The notes under the pieces: generated by a model
Seen by the model: the letters and a program-made list of their open reading frames with translations, nothing else
Databases searched by the model: none
What the model was told of the DNA's origin: nothing
NCBI RefSeq assembly: GCF_000702825.1
Contig: NZ_JNKF01000011.1
Location: 570,423 to 634,422 of the forward strand
Source: Prevotella sp. P6B1
GTDB lineage: Bacteria > Bacteroidota > Bacteroidia > Bacteroidales > Bacteroidaceae
Direction of reading: 5' to 3'
Length of the DNA stretch: 64,000 bases
In this document: positions 52,388 to 60,381 of the stretch, in pieces
Layout: each line of letters begins with the position of its first letter
Numbering within the stretch: the first letter of the stretch is position 1
Translations under genes and position numbers: made by a program

Positions 52388-54322
52388 ATGAAACTATTTG
52401 TACCAGGTCGCCTGTGTCTATTTGGCGAACATACCGACTGGGCAGGACACTACCGAACAATGAATGCCGACATCAAGCCCGGCGCAGCCATTGTAACAGG
52501 AATCGAACAGGGCATCTATGCCGAAGTTGAAAAATCTAGTACTTTTGAACTCTACAGTTCTGCAGGCGAGATTAAGGATATTTGGCAGGATTTCAGTTGC
52601 CGCATGGACGAAATCGAGCTGAAACGCATCGCCAAGAGCGGTTCGTTCTTCTGCTACTGTGCTGGTGTAGCCTCGTACATGCTGGAGTGGTACAAGGTAG
52701 GCGGTGTCCGCATCCGCATTACCGACATGACCCTCCCCATGAAGAGCGGTCTGTCGTCGTCAGCCGCCATCTGCGTACTGGTAGCGCGTGCGTTCAATCA
52801 GTTGTATAATCTCAACCTCAACACCTTGGGCGAGATGAACATCGCCTATCTGGGCGAGCTCCGTACCAGTAGCCGTTGCGGACGTCTGGACCAAGCATGT
52901 GCATTCGGCGTAAAACCCAACCTGATGACCTTTGACGGCGACGAGATCGAAGTACGCTCGCTGAACGTGAAGAAGCCGCTCTATTGGGTGTTTGCCGACC
53001 TGTGCGCCGAGAAGAACACCATTAAAATTCTGTCAGACCTGAACAAGGCCTACCCTTTCCCCAACAGCGATGCTGAACGGGCAGAGCACGAGGCACTGGG
53101 CGAACAGAATTTAGAGATTGTAGAACGTGCCATCAAATATATGGCCGCAGGCGATGCCGAGAGCTTAGGCAAGCTGATGACCGAGGCCGAGGCGTTGTTC
53201 GATGCCAAGGTAGCCCCCATGTCGTCAGCCCTTTGGGCGCCTAAACTGCATAGTGTTTTAGAAGACCCCAACATCCAAGCATGGATATGGGGCGGCAAGG
53301 GTGTTGGTTCGCATGGCGACGGCTCTGTGCAGTTCCTGGCACGCGATGAGCAGTCACAGCTGGCGCTGACCGACTATCTGAACGCACATGGCATGAAGGC
53401 CTACACGCTCACCTTGAAACCCGTCCACACCGTGCGTCGCGCCATTATTCCTGTGGCAGGTTTCGGCACCCGCCTTTATCCGTCAACTCGTGTCATCAAA
53501 AAGGATTTCTTCCCTATTCCCTGTCCCGACGGCATGGTACGTCCAGTCATTCTGATACTGCTCGAAGAGCTGGTACAAAGCGGTATCGAGGAGATTTGTC
53601 TGGTATTAGGCTCTGAAGAGGAGCGCCAGCAGTATGCCGACTTCTTCGAGCACCCGCTGCCCGATGAGCATCTGCGCAAGCTGAATCCCGAAGCCCAGGA
53701 ATACGAGAACCACATATTGGATATCGGCAAGAAGCTGCACTATGTCTATCAGCACGAGAAGCGCGGATTCGGCCATGCCGTTTATCAGGCCGCTCAGTTT
53801 GCCGGCAACGAGCCCGTCCTGCTGTTGCTGGGCGACACCCTCTATCGCAGCCAATCCAACAAGCCCTGTGCCCTGCAGATGATTGAGGATTACGAGCACT
53901 ACAACCGCCTGATGGTCAGTATTCACCCGATACCATTGGCCGAGGTGAGCCGCTATGGCATCCTGCATGGTGTATGGGAGGATAAGGACCAGACCGTGCT
54001 GAACGTGTCCGACATGCAGGAAAAGCCCAAGGCCAGCTATGCCGAGGAGTACCTTGCCGTACGTAATAAGAAAGGTGTAAAGGAATACTACAGTGTATTC
54101 GGCCAATATATTCTCACGCCCGAGGTCTTCTCACAGCTGCACGAGGACATCATGCAGAAGGAGATTGAAGGCGACCACCAGACCGAGATTGAGCTTACCT
54201 CAGCACTCGAGGCTGTTCGCAAGCGTAGCGGCATGGTAGGTGTAAGATTGCGTGGTAACATGTTCGACATGGGCAATCCCGCCGCCTTCACAAAGGCTAT
54301 CACCGAGTTTGCTGCACCGTAA
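52388..54322 (+). CDS. Fusion of GHMP sugar kinase and UTP-sugar-1-phosphate uridylyltransferase
   Basis: A 644-residue two-domain enzyme. The N-terminal half (1 to about 345) is a GHMP kinase: PGRLCLFGEHTDWAG (5-20), the ATP loop PMKSGLSSSAAI (117-128) and motif 3 GGKGVGSHGDGSV (302-314); it resembles sugar-1-kinases (galactokinase, arabinokinase, glucuronokinase). The C-terminal half (about 350-644) is a GalU-like nucleotidyltransferase: VAGFGTRLYPSTRVIKKD (356-373) and DMQEKP, SVFGQYILTP, MGNPAAF. It could turn a free sugar into UDP-sugar. The sugar is unknown. The order is opposite to Fkp, which has the pyrophosphorylase first. Confidence 0.82.
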   Translation: MKLFVPGRLCLFGEHTDWAGHYRTMNADIKPGAAIVTGIEQGIYAEVEKSSTFELYSSAGEIKDIWQDFSCRMDEIELKRIAKSGSFFCYCAGVASYMLEWYKVGGVRIRITDMTLPMKSGLSSSAAICVLVARAFNQLYNLNLNTLGEMNIAYLGELRTSSRCGRLDQACAFGVKPNLMTFDGDEIEVRSLNVKKPLYWVFADLCAEKNTIKILSDLNKAYPFPNSDAERAEHEALGEQNLEIVERAIKYMAAGDAESLGKLMTEAEALFDAKVAPMSSALWAPKLHSVLEDPNIQAWIWGGKGVGSHGDGSVQFLARDEQSQLALTDYLNAHGMKAYTLTLKPVHTVRRAIIPVAGFGTRLYPSTRVIKKDFFPIPCPDGMVRPVILILLEELVQSGIEEICLVLGSEEERQQYADFFEHPLPDEHLRKLNPEAQEYENHILDIGKKLHYVYQHEKRGFGHAVYQAAQFAGNEPVLLLLGDTLYRSQSNKPCALQMIEDYEHYNRLMVSIHPIPLAEVSRYGILHGVWEDKDQTVLNVSDMQEKPKASYAEEYLAVRNKKGVKEYYSVFGQYILTPEVFSQLHEDIMQKEIEGDHQTEIELTSALEAVRKRSGMVGVRLRGNMFDMGNPAAFTKAITEFAAP

Positions 54323-54327
54323 TAAGA

Positions 54328-54360
54328 AATCCCGCAATTACTTGCGGGATTCTTTTTTTC
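54328..54360. terminator. Bidirectional terminator between kinase fusion and rfbA
   Basis: AATCCCGCAA (54328-54337), loop TTAC, TTGCGGGATT (54342-54351), then CTTTTTTTC. The stem is perfect, and an A-rich side allows use from the minus strand. Confidence 0.9.
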
Positions 54361-55233
54361 TTATTTCACGAGACTCAGCAGATATTTGCCATATTCGTTC
54401 TTGGCCATCGGCTTAGCCACTTCTTCCAGCTTTTCTTTACTGATCCAACCGCGCTTAAAGGCTATTTCCTCTAAGCACGCCACCTTCAGTCCCTGACGCT
54501 TCTCAATCACCTCAATAAAGGTCGAAGCCTCCGACAGCGAGTCGTGCGTACCAGTGTCAAGCCATGCAAAGCCGCGCTGCAGGGTCTGCACCTTCAGCTT
54601 CTTGGCTGCCAGATATTCCTGATTAACCGTGGTAATCTCCAGTTCGCCACGAGCCGACGGTTTGATATGCTTGGCAATATCCACCACGCTGTTGGGGTAG
54701 AAATACAAGCCTACCACCGCATAGTTCGACTTGGGGTTGGCGGGTTTCTCCTCAATGCTCAGGCAGTTACCCTCGGCATCAAACTCAGCCACACCATAGC
54801 GCTCAGGATCGTTTACATAATAGCCGAACACGGTAGCCTGTCCGCGCTTCTCGGCATTCTCCACACTCTCCTTCAGCAGTCCGGTGAATCCCGATCCGTA
54901 GAAGATGTTGTCGCCCAGAACCAGACAAGCGCAATCGTCGCCTATAAACTTCTCGCCGATGATGAAGGCCTGGGCCAGTCCGTCGGGCGATGGCTGCTCA
55001 GCATACTCAAAACGCACGCCATAATCCGATCCGTCACCCAGCAGTCTTTTGAATCCTGACAGATCGTGGGGCGTTGATATGATCAGTATCTCACGGATGC
55101 CAGCCAGCATCAGCGCCGAAATAGGATAATAGATCATCGGTTTGTCGAAAATAGGTATCAATTGTTTACTGATTCCTTTAGTGATGGGGTAAAGGCGAGT
55201 GCCTGAACCGCCTGCCAAAACAATTCCTTTCAT
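54361..55233 (-). CDS. rfbA: Glucose-1-phosphate thymidylyltransferase
   Basis: A 290-residue nucleotidyltransferase for the first step of dTDP-rhamnose synthesis. [25 protein letters not shown] at the start (here as [15 protein letters not shown]), [38 protein letters not shown]. The ATG at 55233 (MKGIVLAGG) is preferred over an in-frame TTG at 55242. -7 box TATCTTTG at 55261-55268. The ATG context holds no clear ribosome site. Confidence 0.94.
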   Translation of the reverse strand: MKGIVLAGGSGTRLYPITKGISKQLIPIFDKPMIYYPISALMLAGIREILIISTPHDLSGFKRLLGDGSDYGVRFEYAEQPSPDGLAQAFIIGEKFIGDDCACLVLGDNIFYGSGFTGLLKESVENAEKRGQATVFGYYVNDPERYGVAEFDAEGNCLSIEEKPANPKSNYAVVGLYFYPNSVVDIAKHIKPSARGELEITTVNQEYLAAKKLKVQTLQRGFAWLDTGTHDSLSEASTFIEVIEKRQGLKVACLEEIAFKRGWISKEKLEEVAKPMAKNEYGKYLLSLVK

Positions 55234-55260
55234 AATTCGCAATTATTTATAATTTTGGTG

Positions 55261-55268
55261 CAAAGATA
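55261..55268 (-). promoter_or_regulatory. -7 box of rfbA
   Basis: Minus strand TATCTTTGCACC; leader about 25 bases. Confidence 0.6.
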
Positions 55269-55311
55269 AGGATTTTTATGCACGAATTGCCATAATTATC
55301 AAAAAAATCAT

Positions 55312-55319
55312 TACCTTTG
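55312..55319 (+). promoter_or_regulatory. -7 box of the gene at 55351
   Basis: TACCTTTG followed by CAGACG; 31 bases to the ATG at 55351. It excludes the in-frame ATT/ATG-less frame start upstream. Confidence 0.55.
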
Positions 55320-55350
55320 CAGACGATTTTTGATTATAAAACAAGATTTT

Positions 55351-55968
55351 ATGGGATTTTGGAATAAATTATTTGGAAATAAGGACGAACAGAAGGTAGG
55401 CGGCATGGAGGATTTCATGACCCTGATCCGCGTTTACTTCCAGGCAGCCATGGCAGCCGACCTTGGCATTACCAACCTGGCCGCCCTGCCCGACCTGCGT
55501 GTGTTTAAGACCACACTCAAGGTAGCTACCGTTAATAATAAGTTAGGTGTCGGCGAGCGCACACGTTGTAAAAAGATGCTCAAGGAGATGTATGGCATGG
55601 ACGACGATTTCTTCAAGGAGATTGACGCGAGCCTGCGCAAGCGTTGCAAGAAAATACAGGATGCGCAGACCTATCTGCTTCAGTTCCAGGGCTTTACTCA
55701 GGACATCATGATGCTTACAGGCAACCTGATGAAGTTCAAGCTCCGCCTGCCCGGCTTCATGAAGAAGGCTCTCTACACCATGACCGAGAAGACCGTGAAC
55801 GACATTTTCAACAAGAACGACTTCAGCGACCCCTCAGTACTGAAGAGCGTGGTAGCCGTTCGTGAGTACAACCGCCGTTTAGGATTCTCTCAGAAGTGGA
55901 TTACCGACTTTGTTTACAAAGTGGTGATGCTGGCCAAGAAGGAGCCCAAGCCCGCAGAAGAGAAATAA
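55351..55968 (+). CDS. Conserved-looking soluble protein of unknown function
   Basis: A 205-residue protein that starts MGFWNKLFGNKDEQKVGGME; I do not recognise the family. It is highly basic and helical, with a glycine/charged start, a central stretch FKEIDASLRKRCKKIQDAQTY and a C-terminal VVMLAKKEPKPAEEK. The opening GFWNKLFG is the amphipathic kind seen in membrane-peripheral or recruiting proteins, but this is not diagnostic. There is no signal peptide. It stands between rfbA and the zapB-like gene with its own promoter. Confidence 0.65.
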   Translation: MGFWNKLFGNKDEQKVGGMEDFMTLIRVYFQAAMAADLGITNLAALPDLRVFKTTLKVATVNNKLGVGERTRCKKMLKEMYGMDDDFFKEIDASLRKRCKKIQDAQTYLLQFQGFTQDIMMLTGNLMKFKLRLPGFMKKALYTMTEKTVNDIFNKNDFSDPSVLKSVVAVREYNRRLGFSQKWITDFVYKVVMLAKKEPKPAEEK

Positions 55969-56034
55969 AGGGGTGAAAAGATTAAAGTTTCTTAAAAGAC
56001 AGAGATAAGTCTATTCTTTAAGAGATAAATTATA

Positions 56035-56042
56035 TAACTTTG
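56035..56042 (+). promoter_or_regulatory. -7 box of the zapB-like/zapA unit
   Basis: TAACTTTG, 19 bases before the ATG at 56062. Confidence 0.55.
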
Positions 56043-56061
56043 TACACCAAATAGTTATATC

Positions 56062-56364
56062 ATGACTGCAAACGAAGAGACCATAGTGGCGTTCGAGACG
56101 CGCGTACGACAGATGATTTACCACTTCAAGGAACTGAAGGCGGAGAATCAGGCATTGCTTGCGCAGATTGAGCAGGGAAAGCAGGACATCGAAGCCCTGC
56201 AGGCCAAACTGACTCAGGCAGACAATGATTATAATTCGCTGAAGATGGCCAAGATGATGCAGATTACCGACGGCGATCTCGAGAGCGCGAAAGCCCGCGT
56301 TCAAAAGATGATCAAGAACGTCAACAAGTGCATAGCCATTCTAAGCGACGAACAAGAAAAATAA
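56062..56364 (+). CDS. Coiled-coil protein, ZapB-like, upstream of zapA
   Basis: A 100-residue protein that is almost entirely coiled coil (KELKAENQALLAQIEQGKQD, IEALQAKLTQADNDYNSLK) with a short C-terminal helix (VQKMIKNVNKCIAILSDEQ). It resembles the cell-division coiled-coil protein ZapB in size and heptad pattern, and ZapB binds ZapA, whose gene starts 12 bases downstream. The neighbour makes a ZapB-type partner plausible, but short coiled coils evolve quickly and sequence alone cannot prove it. Confidence 0.72.
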   Translation: MTANEETIVAFETRVRQMIYHFKELKAENQALLAQIEQGKQDIEALQAKLTQADNDYNSLKMAKMMQITDGDLESAKARVQKMIKNVNKCIAILSDEQEK

Positions 56365-56376
56365 AACAGGTGCCCC

Positions 56377-56676
56377 ATGACAGAAGTGAATAGCGAGAGA
56401 CTACATATCAGGTTGCACGTTTACGATGAAGAAATCGAGGTAACCATCAAGCGTTCCGACGAGGAGTATTATCGTAAGGCAGCCAAGCTCATTACCGACC
56501 GTTATAACGCCTATTCTCAGGCTTATAAAGGCAAGAAAGGCGAGCATACGATAGCGCTCATGACGCTCATCGACATTGCCTTGATGTACCAGCGTGAGCG
56601 CGGCAAGAACGACACTGATCCCTACAATACTATTCTCACTAAGTTGACTTCTGAAATAGAGGAGGCACTTAAGTGA
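56377..56676 (+). CDS. zapA: Cell division protein ZapA
   Basis: A 99-residue ZapA-family protein: an N-terminal beta part (RLHIRLHVYDEEIEVTIKRS), EEYYRKAAKLITDRYNAY and a long helix GEHTIALMTLIDIALMYQRE. ZapA bundles FtsZ filaments at the division site. Rny follows 30 bases later. I see no 6S RNA in the spacer, where some bacteria have one. Confidence 0.88.
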   Translation: MTEVNSERLHIRLHVYDEEIEVTIKRSDEEYYRKAAKLITDRYNAYSQAYKGKKGEHTIALMTLIDIALMYQRERGKNDTDPYNTILTKLTSEIEEALK

Positions 56677-56706
56677 GAATATCATTTTTAATAACATAGA
56701 TTTTAT

Positions 56707-58248
56707 ATGGATATCATTTTTGTACTACTGATCGCCGCAGGCGCCCTCGCACTTGGAGGAGTCTGTGGATATCTTGTTTTCCGCTACGTTCTGAAGGGAA
56801 AATACAATGAAATGATTGACACAGCCACCAAGCAGGCCGATGTCATCAAAGAGAAGAAACTGCTCGAGGTGAAGGAGAAATTCATCAATAAGAAGAGCGA
56901 GTTGGAGAAGGAAGTGCAGCAGCGCAACCAGCACATCCAGCAGAGTGAGAACAAACTGAAGCAGCGCGAGATTTCGCTCAACCAGCGCCAGGAAGAACTG
57001 GGTCGCCGTAAGAACGAGCTCGACAACATGCAGCAGCGCATCGACAATGAGAAGAAACTGCTCTCTGTCAAGGCCGAGGAGCTCGAGAAGATGCAGCTCA
57101 AGGAGCGCGAGAAGCTTGAGGAAGTATCAGGTCTGAGCGCCGAAGAAGCTAAGAACCGCCTGGTAGAGTCGATGAAGGACGAGGCTAAGACTGCCGCTGC
57201 CAGCTACATCAACGAGATTATGGACGAGGCTAAGCTCAACGCCAATGCCCAGGCCAAGAAGATAGTCATCCAGACCATCCAGCGCGTAGCTACAGAGACC
57301 GCTATCGAAAACTCTGTGAGTGTGTTCCACATTGAGAACGACGAGGTAAAGGGTCGCATCATCGGCCGCGAGGGTCGTAACATCCGCGCTCTTGAGGCCG
57401 CTGCAGGTGTTGAAATCGTAGTTGATGATACCCCCGAGGCTATCGTTATCTCAGGTTTCGATCCCGTACGCCGTGAGGTTTGCCGCCTGGCACTCCACCA
57501 GCTGGTAAGCGATGGTCGTATCCACCCAGCCCGTATCGAGGAAGTGGTAGCCAAGGTGAAGAAGCAGCTCGACAACGAGATCATCGAGACAGGTAAGCGC
57601 ACTGCTATCGACCTGGGTGTACACGGTCTGCACCCCGAGCTCATCCGCATCATCGGTAAGATGAAGTACCGCTCTTCATACGGACAGAACCTGCTGCAGC
57701 ATGCCCGCGAAACAGCCAACCTCTGTGCCGTTATGGCCAGCGAGCTGGGCTTGAACCCCAAGAAGGCCAAGCGTGCCGGACTGCTGCACGATATTGGTAA
57801 GGTGCCCGATGAGGAGAGCGAGTTGCCACACGCTATCTACGGTGCCAAGATTGCCGAGAAGTACAAGGAGAAGCCCGATATCTGCAATGCCATCGGTGCT
57901 CACCACGACGAGATAGAGATGCAGACCCTGCTGGCTCCTATCGTACAGGTGTGCGACGCCATCTCAGGCGCCCGTCCAGGTGCCCGCCGCGAGATTGTAG
58001 AGGCCTACATCAAGCGTCTGAACGACCTTGAGGCCATCGCCATGAGCTATCCCGGCGTTACCAAGACCTACGCCATCCAGGCAGGTCGCGAGCTCCGTGT
58101 GATTGTAGGTGCCGATAAGATGAACGATGCCGAGAGCGAGGCTCTCAGCACCGATATCGCTACCAAGATTCAGAACGAGATGACCTATCCTGGTCAGGTG
58201 AAGATCACGGTGATCCGTGAGACCCGTTCGGTAGCTTACGCTAAATAA
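56707..58248 (+). CDS. rny: Ribonuclease Y
   Basis: A 513-residue endonuclease with an N-terminal membrane helix (2-24), a long coiled coil (about 30-190), a KH domain (about 205-270; [21 protein letters not shown], here [13 protein letters not shown]) and an HD domain with H and D in [10 protein letters not shown] and [10 protein letters not shown]. It initiates mRNA decay at the membrane. All motifs are intact and the length is as in Bacillus (520). It ends 6 bases from the convergent HAD gene. Confidence 0.95.
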   Translation: MDIIFVLLIAAGALALGGVCGYLVFRYVLKGKYNEMIDTATKQADVIKEKKLLEVKEKFINKKSELEKEVQQRNQHIQQSENKLKQREISLNQRQEELGRRKNELDNMQQRIDNEKKLLSVKAEELEKMQLKEREKLEEVSGLSAEEAKNRLVESMKDEAKTAAASYINEIMDEAKLNANAQAKKIVIQTIQRVATETAIENSVSVFHIENDEVKGRIIGREGRNIRALEAAAGVEIVVDDTPEAIVISGFDPVRREVCRLALHQLVSDGRIHPARIEEVVAKVKKQLDNEIIETGKRTAIDLGVHGLHPELIRIIGKMKYRSSYGQNLLQHARETANLCAVMASELGLNPKKAKRAGLLHDIGKVPDEESELPHAIYGAKIAEKYKEKPDICNAIGAHHDEIEMQTLLAPIVQVCDAISGARPGARREIVEAYIKRLNDLEAIAMSYPGVTKTYAIQAGRELRVIVGADKMNDAESEALSTDIATKIQNEMTYPGQVKITVIRETRSVAYAK

Positions 58249-58254
58249 GCATGA

Positions 58255-58977
58255 TTAGAGTATCTGCTTGATGTCAAGCAGACTGGAAACCAGATAAGTG
58301 GGGGCCTGCGGGTCTCCACTTTTTATGTCGTACTGCCAGCGGTTGAAGAGCAGCGTGTCGATGCCAGCCGCCATAGCGCCCTGTATGTCGGTAGCCATAT
58401 TGTCGCCTATCATCAGCGTGGTCTCGGGGTTGGCGCCCGTCTGTGCGAAGGCGTAATCGAAGAACGCCTGCGAGGGCTTGTTGGCACCCGCATCCTCGCT
58501 CAGCACAATGGTATCAAAATAGTCGCGCAGTCCGCAGGCAGCCAGTTTTTTATACTGCACCTCGTGGAATCCGTTGCTGGTCATATGCATGCGGTAGCCC
58601 TGCTGTCGCAGATAGTCCATCAGGCGGTGTGCGCCCTCAACGGTGCCTGGCTTCGAGCTGCAGAAGTCGAGAAAACGGTCGCTCATCTCCAGGCACAACT
58701 GCTCTGTCACCTCCAGTCCCAGCCCCACACTCAGCGGTCGGCGGAATCGCTCCACTATCAGATAGTCGCGCGTAATCTCCCCCTTCGAGTAGCGGCTCCA
58801 CAGGTCGATATTCGCCTCCCAGTAGGTATCGTAAAACAATTGCGGGTCGCTGAAGAAGCGCCCCAATCCAAAAGCCTCAAACGTCTCGCCGAGAGCTATC
58901 ACGGCATTGCCATGGGTATCGTATAGCGTATCGTCGAAATCTACAAACAAGTCATGATATACTTTTTTCTTTTCCAT
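58255..58977 (-). CDS. HAD-superfamily phosphatase, YjjG-type nucleotidase
   Basis: A 240-residue haloacid dehalogenase-fold phosphatase. DxD motif in FVDFDDTLYDTHGNA, motif 2 MTSNGF, and motif 3/4 in ANKPSQAFFDYAF and MIGDNMATDIQGAMAAGI. The cap domain is of the YjjG kind, which hydrolyses non-canonical pyrimidine nucleotides. The ATG at 58977 is set by the -7 box ending 8 bases earlier; a longer in-frame start would overlap the promoter. Confidence 0.88.
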   Translation of the reverse strand: MEKKKVYHDLFVDFDDTLYDTHGNAVIALGETFEAFGLGRFFSDPQLFYDTYWEANIDLWSRYSKGEITRDYLIVERFRRPLSVGLGLEVTEQLCLEMSDRFLDFCSSKPGTVEGAHRLMDYLRQQGYRMHMTSNGFHEVQYKKLAACGLRDYFDTIVLSEDAGANKPSQAFFDYAFAQTGANPETTLMIGDNMATDIQGAMAAGIDTLLFNRWQYDIKSGDPQAPTYLVSSLLDIKQIL

Positions 58978-58985
58978 AACGGGCG

Positions 58986-58993
58986 CAAAGTTA
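58986..58993 (-). promoter_or_regulatory. -7 box eight bases before the HAD gene
   Basis: Minus strand TAACTTTG, then CGCCCGTT and ATG; identical over 19 bases to the module at 43618-43636. Confidence 0.65.
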
Positions 58994-59001
58994 ATAAAAA
59001 A

Positions 59002-59033
59002 TTTGGTTGTTTCACGAAAAAAACGTATTTTTG
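59002..59033 (+). promoter_or_regulatory. Promoter of the acid phosphatase pair
   Basis: TTTG (59002-59005), 20 bases, TATTTTTG (59026-59033), then 28 bases to the ATG at 59062. Confidence 0.7.
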
Positions 59034-59061
59034 CAAGCAAAAATCAAACCGATTCATCAGG

Positions 59062-60381
59062 ATGAAGCCTAAACTCATCATCATCGCATTGTTAACGATG
59101 GCTACAGGTAGCGCACAGGCGCAGTCGGTAGTCAAGGAACTGCAGGAAGATGTGAACCGTGCAGCAGGCATGTTCTATGCCCGTCAGGCAGGCAAGATGC
59201 CGAAGGACACCCCCGCCCCAGGCGGTAAGAAGCCCTTCTACATCAACCACTATGGTTGTCCGGGCTCGTACTATCTCGACAAGAACGAGTATTACACCGA
59301 CACCTACGCCACGCTGGCCAAGGCCGACAGCTTAGGCAAGCTCACCAAGCTGGGGCAGGATGTGCTGCGCAGGATAGCTCTGCTGAAAGCCGATGCCTAC
59401 CACCGTAGCGGCGAGCTTACGGCCCGCGGCGCCCAGCAGAGTCGCGACCTGGTGAAACAGATGGTCCAGCGGTTCCCCGACATCTTCATTCCCCAAGGCT
59501 ACTTCAGCGTGCGGAGCATCGTTGAGAACCGTTGCATCATGACCATGGAGGAGGGCTTGCTGCAGCTCTCGGCCATGAAGCAGCCCATCGTAGCGCGCAG
59601 CAAAGCCTCGATGCAGGAGGTGCGGTTTATGAATCCCACCGACAAGGAGCTGATAGCACAGCGCGTCGATTCGCTCACCCGCATAAACTACGACCGCTTC
59701 TACACCCTGAATTCGAACGACGGCCGCCTCATGACGTCGCTCTTCAACGATCAGAGCTACGTGCTGAACCATATAGATGCCGCCAAACTCAGCCGCCAGC
59801 TGTTCCTCCTGGCAGGCAATGTGCAGAACAGCGAGCTGGCAGGCACCATGACCCTGTGGGACATCTTCACGCCTGAAGAGATACACCAGCACTGGCGCAA
59901 GCAGAACGCCTGGCACTATATCAACTATGGCGGCTGCACGCTCAACGGCGGCTATCAGCCCTATCTGCAGCGTTCCGTGCTCCGCAATATGATACACATG
60001 GGCGACAGCGTGCTGAAACGCTACACCCCACTCATGCACCTGCGCTACACCCATGCCAATGTGGTGATGAGTCTGGCCTGCCTGATGGACCTCAACGGCT
60101 GTAACCTGCACACCGAGAATCTCGACTCGCTCGAGGCCTACGGCTGGGTCAACTACCGCATCGCCCCCTTAGGCGGCACCATCGAGATGATACACTACCG
60201 CGCCGATCACGACGACCCCGATGTGCTGGTCAAGGTGCTGCTCAACGGCCAGGAGGCCACGCTGCCCATTGAAACCGACTGCGCCCCCTACTACCACTGG
60301 CAGGACGTGAAGCGCTACTATCTGCGCAAGCTGTATCGCTACGAGAACCGTAGGTTTAACTTTAAGACCCGAGGAAGATGA
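59062..60381 (+). CDS. Histidine acid phosphatase homologue, catalytically inactive by sequence
   Basis: A 439-residue exported protein (signal MKPKLIIIALLTMATGSAQA) of the histidine phosphatase clade 2 (phytase/MINPP-like) family, clearly paralogous to the next gene. The catalytic RHGxR box, intact in the neighbour, reads YGCPGSYY (64-71): R to C66, H to P67, second R to Y70. The proton donor HE is H332-A333 (YTHAN). The distal arginine (R158) and the fold-level sequence are kept. It thus looks like a pseudoenzyme, perhaps a binding or regulatory partner. An in-frame ATG at 58954 lies before the promoter and is rejected. The region is GC-rich. Confidence 0.82.
   Translation: MKPKLIIIALLTMATGSAQAQSVVKELQEDVNRAAGMFYARQAGKMPKDTPAPGGKKPFYINHYGCPGSYYLDKNEYYTDTYATLAKADSLGKLTKLGQDVLRRIALLKADAYHRSGELTARGAQQSRDLVKQMVQRFPDIFIPQGYFSVRSIVENRCIMTMEEGLLQLSAMKQPIVARSKASMQEVRFMNPTDKELIAQRVDSLTRINYDRFYTLNSNDGRLMTSLFNDQSYVLNHIDAAKLSRQLFLLAGNVQNSELAGTMTLWDIFTPEEIHQHWRKQNAWHYINYGGCTLNGGYQPYLQRSVLRNMIHMGDSVLKRYTPLMHLRYTHANVVMSLACLMDLNGCNLHTENLDSLEAYGWVNYRIAPLGGTIEMIHYRADHDDPDVLVKVLLNGQEATLPIETDCAPYYHWQDVKRYYLRKLYRYENRRFNFKTRGR

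Noticed and set aside
56677..56706. 6S RNA next to zapA
   Set aside because: Only 30 bases separate zapA and rny, too short for 6S RNA.
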